From assembly GCA_963922205.1 (NCBI GenBank), contig CAWUHX010000007.1, forward strand, positions 2,046,001 through 2,110,000: DNA of 64,000 nt. Reading direction: 5' to 3'. The position numbers and the translations under genes are program-made. Positions 1-11,649 of this stretch are shown here, in pieces (position 1 is the first letter of the stretch; each line of letters starts with the position of its first letter). The notes below the pieces were generated by a model. That model did no database searches, was not told the DNA's origin, and saw nothing but the letters and a program-made list of their open reading frames with translations. This DNA comes from Romanomermis culicivorax (lineage: Eukaryota > Nematoda > Enoplea > Mermithida > Mermithidae).

Positions 1-239
1 ATTATGATGAAAATTGATCACTTATTGGCCTGTTGATGGCATTTATTTTTATCTTTAAGTTGCAATCTTTTCAGGCTTAGCATGATGAACTAGATCAAAG
101 CTGCCAATAATCCATGCGAATTGGCCGCACATTACTTCTCTTGTTTTTCGCGCTATTATAAGCAGATGAAAAGAAACAGAACATGCTCATCAATTATTGC
201 CGCTCCCAGCTGTTGCCGACCTTGACTGGTGCAAGCGCC
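1..239. other. No gene seen
   Basis: AT-rich sequence with no recognisable exon, repeat or RNA gene. It could be intron or intergenic DNA. Confidence 0.5.
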
Positions 240-720
240 TGAGAACGGCGAACAAAAATTTCAAATTTTCATCACGGAAAAAATTTTTTTTCGGCAAAAA
301 TATTTTTTCTATTCCAAAATTTTTTTTTCGGCTGCGAAATAAAAATTTTCTGGGGGGGGGGGGACTTTTTTCTCAGCGAAAAAAAATTTTTTCTAAATTT
401 TTCCAGCCCCGGCCAGCACAGGTGCCAAAGCGGCAAGTGCTATTGCTATGCTGTAACTTGTCGCAGGCCTCACCCAGTTGCCGGTCTTGGCCGATGAGGT
501 ACCCGAGACCGGCAAAATAAAAATTTCATTTTTTCATAGTGGAAAAACTATTCCTCAAACGGGAAAAATTTTTTGTCGGTCAAAATTTTTTTTCTGCTGC
601 TAGATAAAAATTTCCGGCACAAAATTTTTTTTTCTTGGTGTAAAAATTTTTTCTTGATGAAAATTGGTGAAATTTTTTTTGCGCAAAATTCTCTTCCGCC
701 GTCATTTTGTTGGTCTCGTC
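240..720. repeat. A/T- and G-run repeat array
   Basis: Many imperfect copies of a short word such as CGGCAAAAATTTTTTT or its complement, mixed with long runs of A, T and G (a run of about 12 G at 350-363). The open frame at 197-520 reads straight through these runs and looks accidental. The composition resembles the word arrays that form the arms of other elements here, but I found no matching opposite arm. Confidence 0.5.
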
Positions 721-2999
721 CACCCTACATGCAGGTTTAAGTGCGTTAGACATCGTGTTGTATGATTTTACTCAATACTAGTCGAATAAATGGGCTGCGG
801 ATTTATTAGTGTAAATTGCGTTTTAATGGGACAAGGGCCATTTGATTTTTCAAGAAATTTTGAAAAACTTGATATAATTTTCCGGAAATCAAATGAGTTT
901 TCAAATTATTATTGACTTTTAAAAAAAATTATCAAGTTTTTCAAAAAATATATCGGTTTTTTCAAATACTGTAGGTAAAATCTATCAATGTTTTCAAAGT
1001 AAAAACGTATCGTTTTTTTTCAATTCGCTGATTTGATTGGCTGAAAATCCTAGTCACGTGATGATTGTTCATTGGTCTATAGGCGGCTCTTGATGTCTTC
1101 CGATTGGCTGAACGGCTCTGTACCCCCATTTCCATTATTATTGCTTTCCAGCCATAAGACGCGCAGCGTGAAAAATGCCATCATACAGCTTCATTTCAAA
1201 TGGTCAAGCTTTTTCCTCGACAAATGCTGAAATCCATAGTTTTGAATTTGTTTCGCTTCAAATAGGAAAATCAACGACTTTTTGGTAAGCTATGCATTCC
1301 ATACTGGAAATGTGTGAACACTCAACAAAACAATCTTTTGAGCAAGCATTCCACGAAAGGTTCGTTTAAATAATTTGAAATTTTGCAGTCTTGAACATTT
1401 CATGAAAGCAGACTTCAATTCTACATTTTGCAATAATATAAAACTTTAATAAGCAATAAAGGCTTTCACAAGAAAGGAAGCATCCCATAAAATATGTGAT
1501 AAATGTGATAAAAAATACTAAATTTGAGGAATTCAAAGCAAAATATCGTGCAAAACAAGCAACATGCTGAATAATTCATATAGATTTTCCAATAAAAGCT
1601 GGAATATTTTCATTTTTTCTCGAAATTTTTCGTCGATGCGCTGATGACTTTTTTTACTAGTGGAGTTTTCCTTTGATTGTCATCATAAAAATTTTCATCA
1701 CTGGCGGCACCTAACTTCTTTCCACTGTTGCCAAAAACATGACAGTGGAGTTTTCATTTCTGGGCGACTGATTGACCTACGGTGGCGAAGCTTTTGCGGC
1801 TGGCATTCAACGAAGGACTCACCAAATTTATCCGAAAATTAGAACTCTAGATGTAAAAAATGTACAAATTGTGTTTTCCATACAAAATATGCATAAAAAT
1901 CATCAAAAATACTATCTTCAAAAGCGTTCAGGGGGGTGTTTGACAATTTTTTCCAGGCCAGGGGGTGTCCAGGGTCTGGGGTAGGAGAGTTTACCACCCA
2001 CTCCCTATGTGCATGTATGGTCCAAATCCCCACTCCACACCATAAATTAGGAAAAAACAGCTGGCAAAGATATACTTTTCGGAATTCTGAACTTCGGGTT
2101 TCTGATGTTTTTTCTGTCAGATGACTTGGCATTTGAATCGATAATTCGAAGACTTTAATAAAACCTTCAATGTGCCAGTTGTAAGATAGAACTAATCGAA
2201 ATAAAAAATCTTTAAAATTGTATGCTAATGCTGAGCTGAATTACAGAAATATACAAATATGACTATGAACATAACCAGCACCTCACGCCAGAAAATTTTG
2301 GGGTGTTGACCTTCTAAAATGAAGGTAAAATGAAGTTCTTTCGATTTAGAAATCCTCTGTGGCCTCACCACTCGATAGTGAGGCGCATATCAAAAATTTT
2401 TTTAACAGGGCATGTAATGTTTATTAAAAAAGCAGCCAAGAACGTAAATTGAGTACCAAATTTGACATTACATATAATATTAGAATATTTTTTAAATGAA
2501 CAATTTATACAGAAAAATATTTGTGATTCGTCGTAAAATCCTGCAGAGTGACGAGAAATAATTTTTAATTTCTGGCAACTAATATCTCAGAAAAATCACT
2601 TCGAATGTGACTCGGCTCTTGAATTGTGGGTTATTTTTTAGCTTTTCAGGTTGGTGATAGAAATCTAATGAAATATTGAATCAAAAAATGCAAGAATTCT
2701 TGTCGAAAAAACACATTAATATCTCAGCAAGAACCCAAACCTCAGTCAGACCTGTAAAAATAACAACCTCAAGGCTAAATATGCTGATTTTTATTAAAAG
2801 GTTTAAAAAAGTTGATTTATTTGATGCTCCGTACCATAAAGTGTTTTTTACACTTGGGAATGCATATTCGATTTTTTTCTATTGGAGGTCAAAATTTGTG
2901 TTTTTGGGCCACGTCCCATTCGCCCCTTCCCACTAATGAACCGCATCAGCTTATCCTGAACCAAAAAACGTGCTAAAGCCCTAATGTCGTGGGGTTGTT

Positions 3000-3125
3000 A
3001 CATGTGTCACATTAAACGAAATTGGAGCCATGTCACATTAAGCAAAATTAGGACAATCACATTGATGGGAAGAAACCCATGCCATATTGATAAAAATACG
3101 GCCGTGTCACCATGAGTGACACGCT
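3000..3125 (+). repeat. Degenerate ~30-bp units (TGTCACATTAA word)
   Basis: Three to four imperfect units carry the words TGTCACATTAA and CAAAATTAGGAC. A related inverted stretch containing CACGTGTCATTGGGC and ATGACACATG lies near 4365-4405, so the two may be opposing arms of an element inside the 830-5144 element. Confidence 0.5.
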
Positions 3126-3129
3126 GTGA

Positions 3130-4190
3130 CCCCGTTGGGTGGCTCACTTATATTCGTTTCGGGAACCTAACCCAGCTAGTACTGGCTATAGGAGGGCCTA
3201 TAGGGTACTATGGTGCTGTCCTTGGATTCTGCTGTAGAGTAATGGACAAGGCCATCAGGTCAGGAGTGGCAATCCCTAGTCCCATTCAGTGAGAATGAAG
3301 GACAAGGCCATTTGTGGAATGGCCTACTGTAGGGGACCCGATTGTAAACCTAAATCCCTTTTTTGGTCCTAAGCCGGGAGGTACAAGGGCTACTCTAACT
3401 GAGGGGGTTCTCAAGGGGAAACTGACTTAGGAAAGGGTTCCCAAAAATATACCCTCAACAACAATAATCCCCTGAGAAGGCTTACCTGGTCCTTTTCTCA
3501 ACTACGAGTCGGCAGGGGGTGATGGGTTCACGGGTCCTGGAGGGTGGGAACAGAGGGGTGATGACGATCGGGTTAGGTTTGGGGCTGGGTGTACTGTAAA
3601 CAGGTCAGCAGGTGATGCAGGGGATCCACAGGTGGAGGGGCGAGAAGGTACTGGGCGAGAGGGGCAATGTATATACCCCTGTATAGAGTGCAGGCAGCAG
3701 ACGCAGTGGACACGTTGAATGTATGCAAATTTATTTGTAACTGTAGGCAGCGAACGCAATATAATGTAAAATAATGATATAAAAGTTGATGGGCGCAAGA
3801 CGCAGAGCTAACCGCAAAGAAAACGTTGAAGGCCCAAAAATGAGTGCAAAACTAATGAAACAGGCCCTTTTAAAGGGCCTCATAGACCTACAGTATGCCC
3901 TGGGTGGAGCTAACAATGCCCAAGCTAGCTTCTGCAGCAGAAATCGCTGCAGAAGATGCCTATGGTCACATAGAAATTTTCCAGTTCGAATACATTAAGC
4001 ATTGGGGCGAGTTTCACTCTCCATGCTATACATATGAACGTCTTTTAGAGAGAATTTCCAAACTAGTCGTTTTGCGTTGCAAAACGTCGCTAGTTTTTAC
4101 TGATAAGAGGTGCACGTAATGCACCGATTATGGCCATGAGCTTGTAGAGCTTATCTGGCGGAAATTCTGACTAACGGGTTACATACCATA
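3130..4190. other. GC-richer non-coding block inside the 830-5144 element
   Basis: This block is clearly richer in G and C than its surroundings, with many polypurine words. It has no frame that looks conserved. It could be an old retrotransposon LTR or leader, but I found no second copy, primer-binding site or polypurine tract to support that. Confidence 0.3.
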
Positions 4191-5145
4191 GTCTACATGC
4201 CCAAGGGGAAAATAACAAAATGCAACGGAAATGAAAACACAAAATGAAACAGAAACGAAACACAAAAATGCATGTAAATCATATTGAACAAAACGGAAAA
4301 TAAGAGTAAGTAACTGTTAAACAAAAAGTGGCGAAAAACATGAAGTATGAACATGATGTAAATCACGTGTCATTGGGCAAAATTGATTGGCACATGACAC
4401 ATGTATGCTCAATGAAATAGTTCTCGCATAGAAACCTATTTAAAAATCTTGATAACAGATTTACTGATATCAATCAATTCTTATCTTAAGCATTTGATTA
4501 TCTCACATGATTCAAAACTCACTAGCAGAGCAGTGTCAAAAAATGTTCTTAAGTGTCGCGAAAAACTGATAATCCTCCCCATATTCGATCGACGACGTCA
4601 AATTAAGCCTAAAAAAATTATGTGATTGAACTGCTCAGCAATATTCTTAAAAAATCGACGAGATCTTATCACATCAAATATCAACGAAAATCATCGATGT
4701 GATCACAGAAAAATGTTTTTTTCTGCTTTTTAAGAACCGAAAAAATCAAAACATGAGAGCAGCTTACTGCAGCTAAAAACAAAATGTAAATAGAAATTTG
4801 GGTCCGAAGGCGCGCAAAAATGCGGCCAACCAATCAGAAAACACAAAAGACCGTCCATCAACCAATCGGAAGTCATCACGTGACTAGGATTTTCAGCCAA
4901 TCAAATCAACAAATTGAAAAAAAAAACCGATACGTTTTCACTTCGAAAAAACCGATAGAATTTACCTACAGTATTTGAAAAAACCGATAAATTTTTTGAA
5001 AAACTCGATAAAATTTTGAAAAATTAGATGATTTACGGAAAACTGTACCGGGTTTTTCAAAAAAATTTAGTTGAACATTAAATGTTCACCGTCGTATCGG
5101 TTTTTTCAAAAAAAAATTTTGTCGAAAATCAAATGGCCCTTGTCG

Positions 5146-6605
5146 CATTCCATAGTTTTAAGAATACAGCAGTGCTCCAAGCAACAAATTTGGAAAGCAA
5201 AAGTTGTCATATTTCCCACAAAAATCACCATATGTATTGCTAAAGCAGAGAAGCATCCAAAATTTCCCTATACAGTATATAGTTTACGATGTCGTCAACC
5301 TGCTGACAAAAAATAACGGAAATTCATGCACTGCTAGAGGGTTGCAAAACTTGGAGTATGGATAGCGTGTTATTATTGCATTTTCTGATAATTGCAACTT
5401 CTATTGTTGGAGAATCACAACTGGTACATTTAAAAAATGAGACATTTGAACAAGTTTCGTATGCTTAATATTAAGGTAATGCGCATGTTGCATAAAAAAT
5501 AGGATTCGCTTGGCCACAGTATCCCAAAATTGGAAATTTTCGCATTTTTTAGCATTTTTCTGCCTGTCGGCCTAGACATGAACTAGCTCTATATTTAAAC
5601 ATTCACTAGAATGTTGAATACAATGTTCTTCGTGTATAAAAAGGTTAATCTTATTTTGCATTTTAACCTTCTTGGCAAGTTTCAGCGTTAAAAATAAGAC
5701 CATAAAAATAGTTAAAAAGCTGGTTATTTCCACAAAAAAATATCTACTGCTGAAGCTCAAAAGGAGGGATAACATCCCTGTGCTGTGGATGGTTCACAGT
5801 GTCTCCTACATTCTGTTTTTTATAAGTAACACAAATCAGTACTGTCGTCCTAAAATTTGACCCCAATGGAGTTCTGCATGAAGCTGTAGAATATACTTTT
5901 TCAAAGATAAAATAAAAGGAAAAATGTCCACTAACCTCTTTTTTGAGTGAAGAATTTTAATAAATTTTTTTGGTGGGGAATATAGTATCTTGTAATTTTT
6001 GGGTGGCGATTTCTTGTCCACCCGTCTTACATACTTTTCCACCCCTTTAACAATCTTGTACACCCCTTTTTCAGCATTATGGAGACCTTCATCAACTGTA
6101 TTCTCCTTTGTCCCTGCCTCATCGGGGCATTTTCCAATAGACTAGTCTAAAGCATTTCATGTCTAGGCCGATACATCTTAAGCCTCGTGAGTAGACAGAA
6201 AAATGCTAAAAAATGCGAAAGTTCCCCACTTTGGGGTACTGTAGCTATGCGAATCTCACTTCCTATGCAAGATGAGTATTACCTTGATATTTAGCATATG
6301 AAACTTGTTCTAATGATTCATTTTTGAAATATATGAAATTGTGATTCTCCCACAATAGAGGTCGCAATTATCAGAAAATGCAATAAAAAGATGGTATTCA
6401 TTACTCCAAGTCCTGCGACCCTCAAGTAGTACATGAATTTTCGTAATTTTTTGTCAGCAAGACATCGTAAACTTTCTACTGTATAGAAAAATTTTTGGTG
6501 CTTCTGAGCTTTAGCAGTACATGTAGTGATTTTTGAAGGAAAAATGACAATTTTGGCTTTCCAAATTTGTTGCTTCGAACACTGCTGTATTCTTGCAGTG
6601 AAATG
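5146..6605. mobile_element. 1.46-kb element with ~430-bp terminal inverted repeats
   Basis: The left arm (about 5146-5580) returns inverted at about 6165-6605. Both ends carry AAGAATACAGCAGTG and then AGCAACAAATTTGGAAAGC. Both inner ends contain the word TTCGCATTTTTTAGCATTTT and end near GGCCTAGACATG. The arms take up about 60% of the element, leaving a spacer of about 580 bp without a convincing gene. It starts within 2 bp of the end of the 830-5144 element. Inner sequence of the arms resembles part of the elements at 40907-43735 and 52218-53610. Confidence 0.75.
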
Positions 6606-7050
6606 AGATCAAATATCATAATTGGTGGCGCGGTAGCGTCTACCTATGTATAATACTTGCCCCGTACAATATCTGACTAACTCCCCTAGAGCAAAAACGG
6701 TTATGTATATCATGTGGTTTTTTGCATAATATCCGTCTTATGGGCAAACATGGGGGTGTCAAAGGTCATTGGGGGTTCAAATTCAAATGGTAGTCGGTGG
6801 GGCGCCAAAGGCATGCAAAAAAGGCCTTTTTTGGGCCCCCAGTTGAAGCAGGTTCCTCAGTAGGTATGCATCCCTTGGACCTTGGTACTTTAACCCGTGC
6901 ATCTATGAAGTGTCCACTCGAAACACTTTTTTTATTTTTTGAAAATATTGATTTGGTCAAATTATATGAGTGACCAAAGTTGAAGAAAACCTCCTTCGTT
7001 TGGGTTCAAAAAAACAGTTTTTTTGGTGAAAAGGTATAGTGTTATCTGAT
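6606..7050. other. No gene seen
   Basis: Mixed sequence with short G-rich stretches (6745-6850). No exon, RNA gene or matching repeat was recognised. Confidence 0.4.
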
Positions 7051-7057
7051 TATCCTG

Positions 7058-7425
7058 AGTGTAAACAGAGGTATTTCAATGGTCTTATTGGGGAAGGGCT
7101 TTTCGACTATTGGGAATCCAATGGACGCGGTCGTTTTATACAAAAAAAAAATTATCATGGGTGTAAACAAGCGTATTTCGGTGATTTTTTTGGTGGAAGT
7201 GGTTTTCGACGGCTGGGAATGCAATGGATGCAGTCAATTTACTCAAACAAATCATCATGAATGTAAACAAAGGTTTTCATTTACGTTTATAGGGAGGGGT
7301 GTTCGACCATTGGTAAATCAATGGACGCGGTCAGTTTACACAAAAAAATTTTTCCGGTTGTAAACAAGCGTATTTTCGCTAGCCGATTACTCCGTGTGTA
7401 AACAAGCGTATTTTCGCTAGCCAAG
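7058..7425 (+). repeat. Tandem repeat, ~99-bp unit
   Basis: The word GTGTAAACA(A/G)(A/C) recurs at about 7058, 7157, 7256 and 7358, a period of 99-102 bp. Other shared words include AATCAATGGACGCGGTC and TCGAC-ATTGG. The last unit ends in a separate 41-bp duplication of GTAAACAAGCGTATTTTCGC (about 7359 and 7400). The period is close to a multiple of three, but successive units stay open in different frames, so a coding origin is not supported. Confidence 0.75.
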
Positions 7426-8075
7426 TGATATTTCAGGATCGGATTGATCTTATTCGATGAATGAATATTCATTTTACAGATGAGATAATAAGCTCTCTTC
7501 TGATTTATTATTTACAATGAATGATTCCATATTACACTTTTTCATAGAGTTTAAAGTGTTGAAAATGAGCCGTCCAAATTGAAAAAATTTTGTTTATCGG
7601 TAATCCGGAGCACGAATGCCGCAGAATTTTATTTTCTTGTATTGTAGCTCATGCATTTTTACTGTACTGGTTAAATTTCCATCAAAATTTTTGTACCGTT
7701 TTGGGAGCTGCACGGCTCTGAAAAAGGCATGCTCATGAAAATTTCTCAGAAATCATTGTATTTTTCAGGTGGCCCTTGTCTACCCCTGTGATACATATAT
7801 TATCTATACTATAGAATTATCAAGTAACTAACAGACTGTAGTTTGATGTACTAATTGTTCCACAAACAAAAGTTTTACACTCTGCAAGAAAGTTTAAACA
7901 GTCGAAATTGAGAAGCAAAAATAACGGAAAATCCTGTTTAGAGGCGTTCCAGAGAACCTTCACCTGCATGCCACAAAATTTTATCTTTTTATTCTTTCGT
8001 TCATACATTCCTATAGCTGCGAAAGCAATTTGAATACCGTTTGAGGAACTACACACATCCAAAGAAACCAAAATC
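7405..8075 (-). repeat. Inverted partial copy of the TTTAAGACACG-ended element
   Basis: Read on the minus strand, this matches stretches of the elements at 40907-43735 and 52218-53610. Shared words are CTAGCCAAGTGATATTTCAGG, the region around GACAAGGGCCA, GTTACTTGATAATTCTATAG, and GCAGCTATAGGAATGTATGA. Both outer ends are missing. Confidence 0.6.
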
Positions 8076-9289
8076 CTGAAAATTGGTCAAAAATCAATGA
8101 ATTTTTTTTGCCATTTTGTATTTTCATTGTGTTGGTTCATTATCTCAATAATGGAACCAGAAAATGTATTGAAAAGGCCACAACTTCTTGGACATGTTGT
8201 AGCAAGCAGTGATTTATGATCTTAACTGCATTCTAAATTTTGTTAAAAATTTTGTTCAATTCCGTTAAGTAACTGATACAAGCCCCAGCCCAATCAATTT
8301 TCTTCAAACTGATTGAAGTCTTTGACCTGAATGGATGATAGAAGCCCCTCGCCTCATCAAATCTCATAAAATCTATCTCATTCACCTGAAAAAGACAAAT
8401 CATAAGCTCGCTGTGTGAATTGTTGCAGTAAACTCCAGATCAGAGTTGAGCAGAATACATCTTTTATCTCTGCCTGATCTAAACATATCAGAGTGAAAAG
8501 ATAAAAGGATGTGCGCCAACGTGCCGCTAACAATCAACTGAAAGTCGTTGAAGTTGAGAACTGGTCTTCTACAGTTAATATTGCAGTAAATTTTAGATCA
8601 TAATTGAGACGAATACATCCCTCAAGTTTGTCTGATGAGAAAAGATCAATGACAAAAAATGAAAAGAACATATCCGGCAATGTGTCAGTGTAATGCGTTC
8701 TTTTTAAAATGATTGACAAATTGACAAATGACAAAATTTTATTCAAAATTATGGAAGACTGTTAAGTCTATCGAATTATTTTTTCCTCCGTGATAGTGAC
8801 TCCTTGATAATCTCTCTTTTTATTCTAACCATTTCAAAATTTTCGAAACTGATTTCTCAGGTTCGAATGACGAAACCATTGACTTGTCTCGAGAGTTGGT
8901 CCACCATTCCAGACAAAATGAATATCATTTTCGTTCCTAATTCATCAAGTTACAACAAATGTGTGATTTCCAGCTGGGGTTAATTTTTTGCTTATCAGAA
9001 TTAAGTTGAATCCTTCCAGAAATCGTGTCTCAAATCACGAATCAGATGCAAGAATACATTTTTGTTTTCCACGTCAGATCAAAACTACAGTAACTAACAA
9101 TTCAAACATTCAATTTAACAGACCAAGTTAACACTTTTGATTGAGTGAAAGGAGCATATTCTACGCAAGCTTGGTCAAAATCTATTCGTCCGCATTAAAC
9201 CTTTCGTTGATTTGTCGATTTAGTCCACATTTCGAATTACGGAAATGGCGTCGTAAGTTTTTCGCTTCTATTCTAATTCTTTACCTTTG
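8076..9289. other. No gene seen
   Basis: AT-rich and without a recognised exon or RNA gene. Short related phrases (AGATCATAATTGAG, CAGATCAGAGTTGAG) suggest old diverged duplications around 8400-8700. Confidence 0.4.
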
Positions 9290-9920
9290 GACATACCTGA
9301 AGACCTCCGATCAGTTGGCGGGGAGTAGAAAAAAGTCGAAATTTTTCCCAAAAAAGCCCCAAAAAAATACACTTTTTTGCAAATTTTTTTAATTTTTTCC
9401 AAACTGGGCGGGGTTGGGGGGTCTGGATGATTTTGGGTACAGGGTTGGCCAAGTTGGGGGGGTCCCCCCCCAATCCCCCCCAAGTACAGGTATGCCTTTG
9501 GAGGAAGACCCATACCTGTAAGAGGTCCGACCAGTTGGGAGGGGGTCGGAAAAAGTCGAAATTTTTCCCAAAAAAGGCACTTTTTTGCCAATTTTTTCTA
9601 ATGTTTTCAAGTCTGGAGGGTTGGGTATATGGTTGAGCAAGTTGGGAAGGGGGTCCACCGTTTTTTTCCTCGAAGATTTTTTCCACATGAGAACCGGACC
9701 CAAAATTTTTTCCTCATTTTCCAAAAATTTTCCACATTTAAAAAAACGTTTAAATGTGCCTACGGATGCTTTTTTATGCATTTTGGGAGCATACTCAAGC
9801 ATTTTGATGCTTTAGGATTCAGAAACCTGCAAAAATTAGGAAAAAATTGAGAAAATTCTGGTTATGTCAATCAAAATGAGCTGATGAAGAATATATTGGT
9901 GTTCTACATGAGCAGAGAAA
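9290..9920. repeat. Duplicated ~230-bp G-rich unit plus inverted-repeat arm
   Basis: Two direct copies (about 9292-9520 and 9520-9720) share CATACCTGNAAGA, CCGANCAGTTGG and AAAGTCGAAATTTTTCCCAA. They are followed by a segment (9768-9918) that returns inverted at 15950-16120, with the words GCATTTTGGGAGCATACTC and AATATATTGGTGTTCTAC. Several long overlapping frames exist on the minus strand, but they are proline- and lysine-rich reads of these repeats. Confidence 0.65.
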
Positions 9921-10129
9921 GCATTTTAACGACAGAGTTGTCATGAATTTATCGTTTATCAATATTTCTGTGGTTCCAATTAAGATTATGGAAAATTTTT
10001 TGGATTTTCACTTTCGGAAACGCTGAAAATTAAACCTTTACAACGTTGAGAAATAAATTAAAAGGCTACATTTTATAAGTCGGTTCCCAGCTTTCGGATT
10101 AATTATTGTATATGAGTTGTTTATTAATT

Positions 10130-10315
10130 TTGAGCATGGATTTTTGTGACTAGTGAGTAGACAAATATTTTGCGACTATCACTGATTATTCGTTTTCCCA
10201 CTTCAAACTCTCTTTCAGAGGCAACACTGCTTAATGGCGCTGAAAGGTACTGCCGAGCTAGCTGAAATGCAATAATTTTCCAATTTCCACTGTGATGCAA
10301 CATTAGGACCCAGGA
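10130..10315 (-). pseudogene. hAT transposase remnant (C-terminal dimerisation region)
   Basis: On the minus strand, one frame of about 60 residues carries LARQYLSAPLSSVASERE followed by GKRIISDSR. This is the pattern of the hAT-family C-terminal dimerisation domain, which typically reads LA..YLS.P.SS..SER.F and then II...R. Only this C-terminal piece is visible. I saw no zinc finger or catalytic RNase-H-like core upstream (higher coordinates), so it is a fossil and not a working enzyme. Transposases of this family move elements with short TIRs, so a relative elsewhere in the genome could mobilise some of the non-coding elements here. That link is only inference. Confidence 0.65.
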
Positions 10316-10900
10316 CATTAGGATGCAGGACATTAGTAGGTACACAACATTACTAATATATTGATTTGTCAGATACTTTGTATCTCAAGTCTCGAGGACT
10401 TCTAGTCCACAATTAGCTTAAGCTTATGGTTTCGTCTTTTACTTCCTAAACATGTCCATTCAGGCCCACAACTTTGCCATTATTTGTATGAACTCCATCA
10501 ATTATAGGATTTGAGTTAAGATCAGGGGCTAGTTTTGAAGCATTTTTGAATACGAACGAATCTAGAGAAGCTTTTTCAAAAATTCTTTGTTTTTCAATTT
10601 TTAATTTATATCAGCTCAATCAATAAATGCACTAGGAGTATAATTTTTTGATTTTGAGCATTTTAACATATTTACAACAAATGTGCAAAGAGATATTTTG
10701 AATTTTTGTAAATAAAAATTTTTCGAGTTTTTGAAAGTTGTGTGGCAACTTCCAAAAACTCGAAAAAACTTAAACTATGCCGCATACCTATACTCAGCAG
10801 CATTACACGATCTACTCGCCCAGACTTGTCGAAGTTTAACAGTATTCACTTCTCGTCCGAACCAAATTGACTCATTTTATGGAAAAAAAATTTCAAAGTG
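10316..10900. other. No gene seen
   Basis: AT-rich stretch without a recognised exon, RNA gene or repeat copy. Confidence 0.35.
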
Positions 10901-10904
10901 CAAG

Positions 10905-11300
10905 TGTAACCCCGAAAAACGTTCAACCCCGACGGCTCGGGTCGGGGTTAAAAAGCCGGGGATCCCCGACTTTTGTTTCGGGGTCGGGGACCCCATACGA
11001 TCACTACCCCTGACCGGCACGAAGATTTTGAGATTTTGACATTTTGAAGTCCACCAAAACGCTCTTTTCGATTTTTAATTCCCCAAATTTTTTCCACAAT
11101 GAGAACCATACCCAAAATTTTTTCCTCATTTCCAAATTTTTTTCCTCAGAACCCATTTGAGGAAAAAACGGTTGGGGGTCCCACCCCCAACCCCCCTAAA
11201 TACAGGTATGGGAAGGCCTCTAGTCACCGTTTCGTTTTTTCCTCGAATGCGTTCTTTTGAGGAAAAAAAATTAGAGTCTCATTGTGGAAAAAATTTTGGG
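10905..11300. repeat. Palindromic CCCCGAC/GTCGGGG words and GAGGAAAAAA words
   Basis: At 10910-10995 the words CCCCGAC and GTCGGGG alternate, giving local palindromes. At 11060-11290 TTTTTTCCTC and GAGGAAAAAA occur in opposite orientations, with ATTTTTTCCACAATGAGAAC returning as its complement near 11278. These look like two small foldback arms built from short words. Confidence 0.5.
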
Positions 11301-11649
11301 AAATTCAAAATCGAAAAGATGCATTTTGGTCAATTTTAAAAGGTTAAAATTTCAACCTTTTCCGGCGCTTTTTCCGAACGTTTGCAGTATAAACTTTTGC
11401 GTTTATTGACGATGGAAATTGAAGATATCATTCCAGACTGTGATTTTAGAACTTCTGTTAACGAATATTTGTTGCAGAGATTCATTTTCCAATGTTTTAG
11501 AATATAAAAACTCAATTTTTCCAGTGCTTCGCTCATACTCGTATCCAGGATTTTCAAAATAGGGAGGAATTTTCCAAAAATTTTTCAGAATTTACTGAAT
11601 GAAAAAAATCATTTTTGCAGTAAAGACGACTCATTTTCAGTTAGTTTAT
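11301..11649. other. No gene seen
   Basis: AT-rich stretch between two repeat blocks. A minus-strand frame of 73 codons (11336-11557) has no recognisable domain and is probably chance. Confidence 0.35.

Larger units (their letters stand above)
830..5144. mobile_element. 4.3-kb element with ~300-bp terminal inverted repeats
   Basis: The left end, starting GACAAGGGCCATTTGA at 830, returns inverted and ends at 5144. The similarity runs about 300 bp inward on each side (about 830-1120 and 4830-5144). It includes a shared stretch around the word CTAGTCACGTGATGA and repeated ATCGGTTTTTTCAAA motifs. No transposase is visible between the arms. The interior holds a word array near 3000-3125 and a GC-richer block at 3130-4190. 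I infer a non-autonomous DNA transposon or foldback element. No target-site duplication could be read with confidence. Confidence 0.7.

Noticed and set aside
3502-3798. 98-codon minus-strand Pro/Ser-rich frame
   Set aside because: No domain, lies in a GC-rich non-coding block, and its composition explains the open frame.
7039-7363. Frames across the 99-bp repeat, possible 33-residue repeat protein
   Set aside because: The units stay open in different frames, so the amino-acid sequence is not repeated consistently.
9268-9802. Overlapping minus-strand frames of 107-137 codons
   Set aside because: Pro/Lys-rich reads of a duplicated G-rich repeat, open in all three frames.
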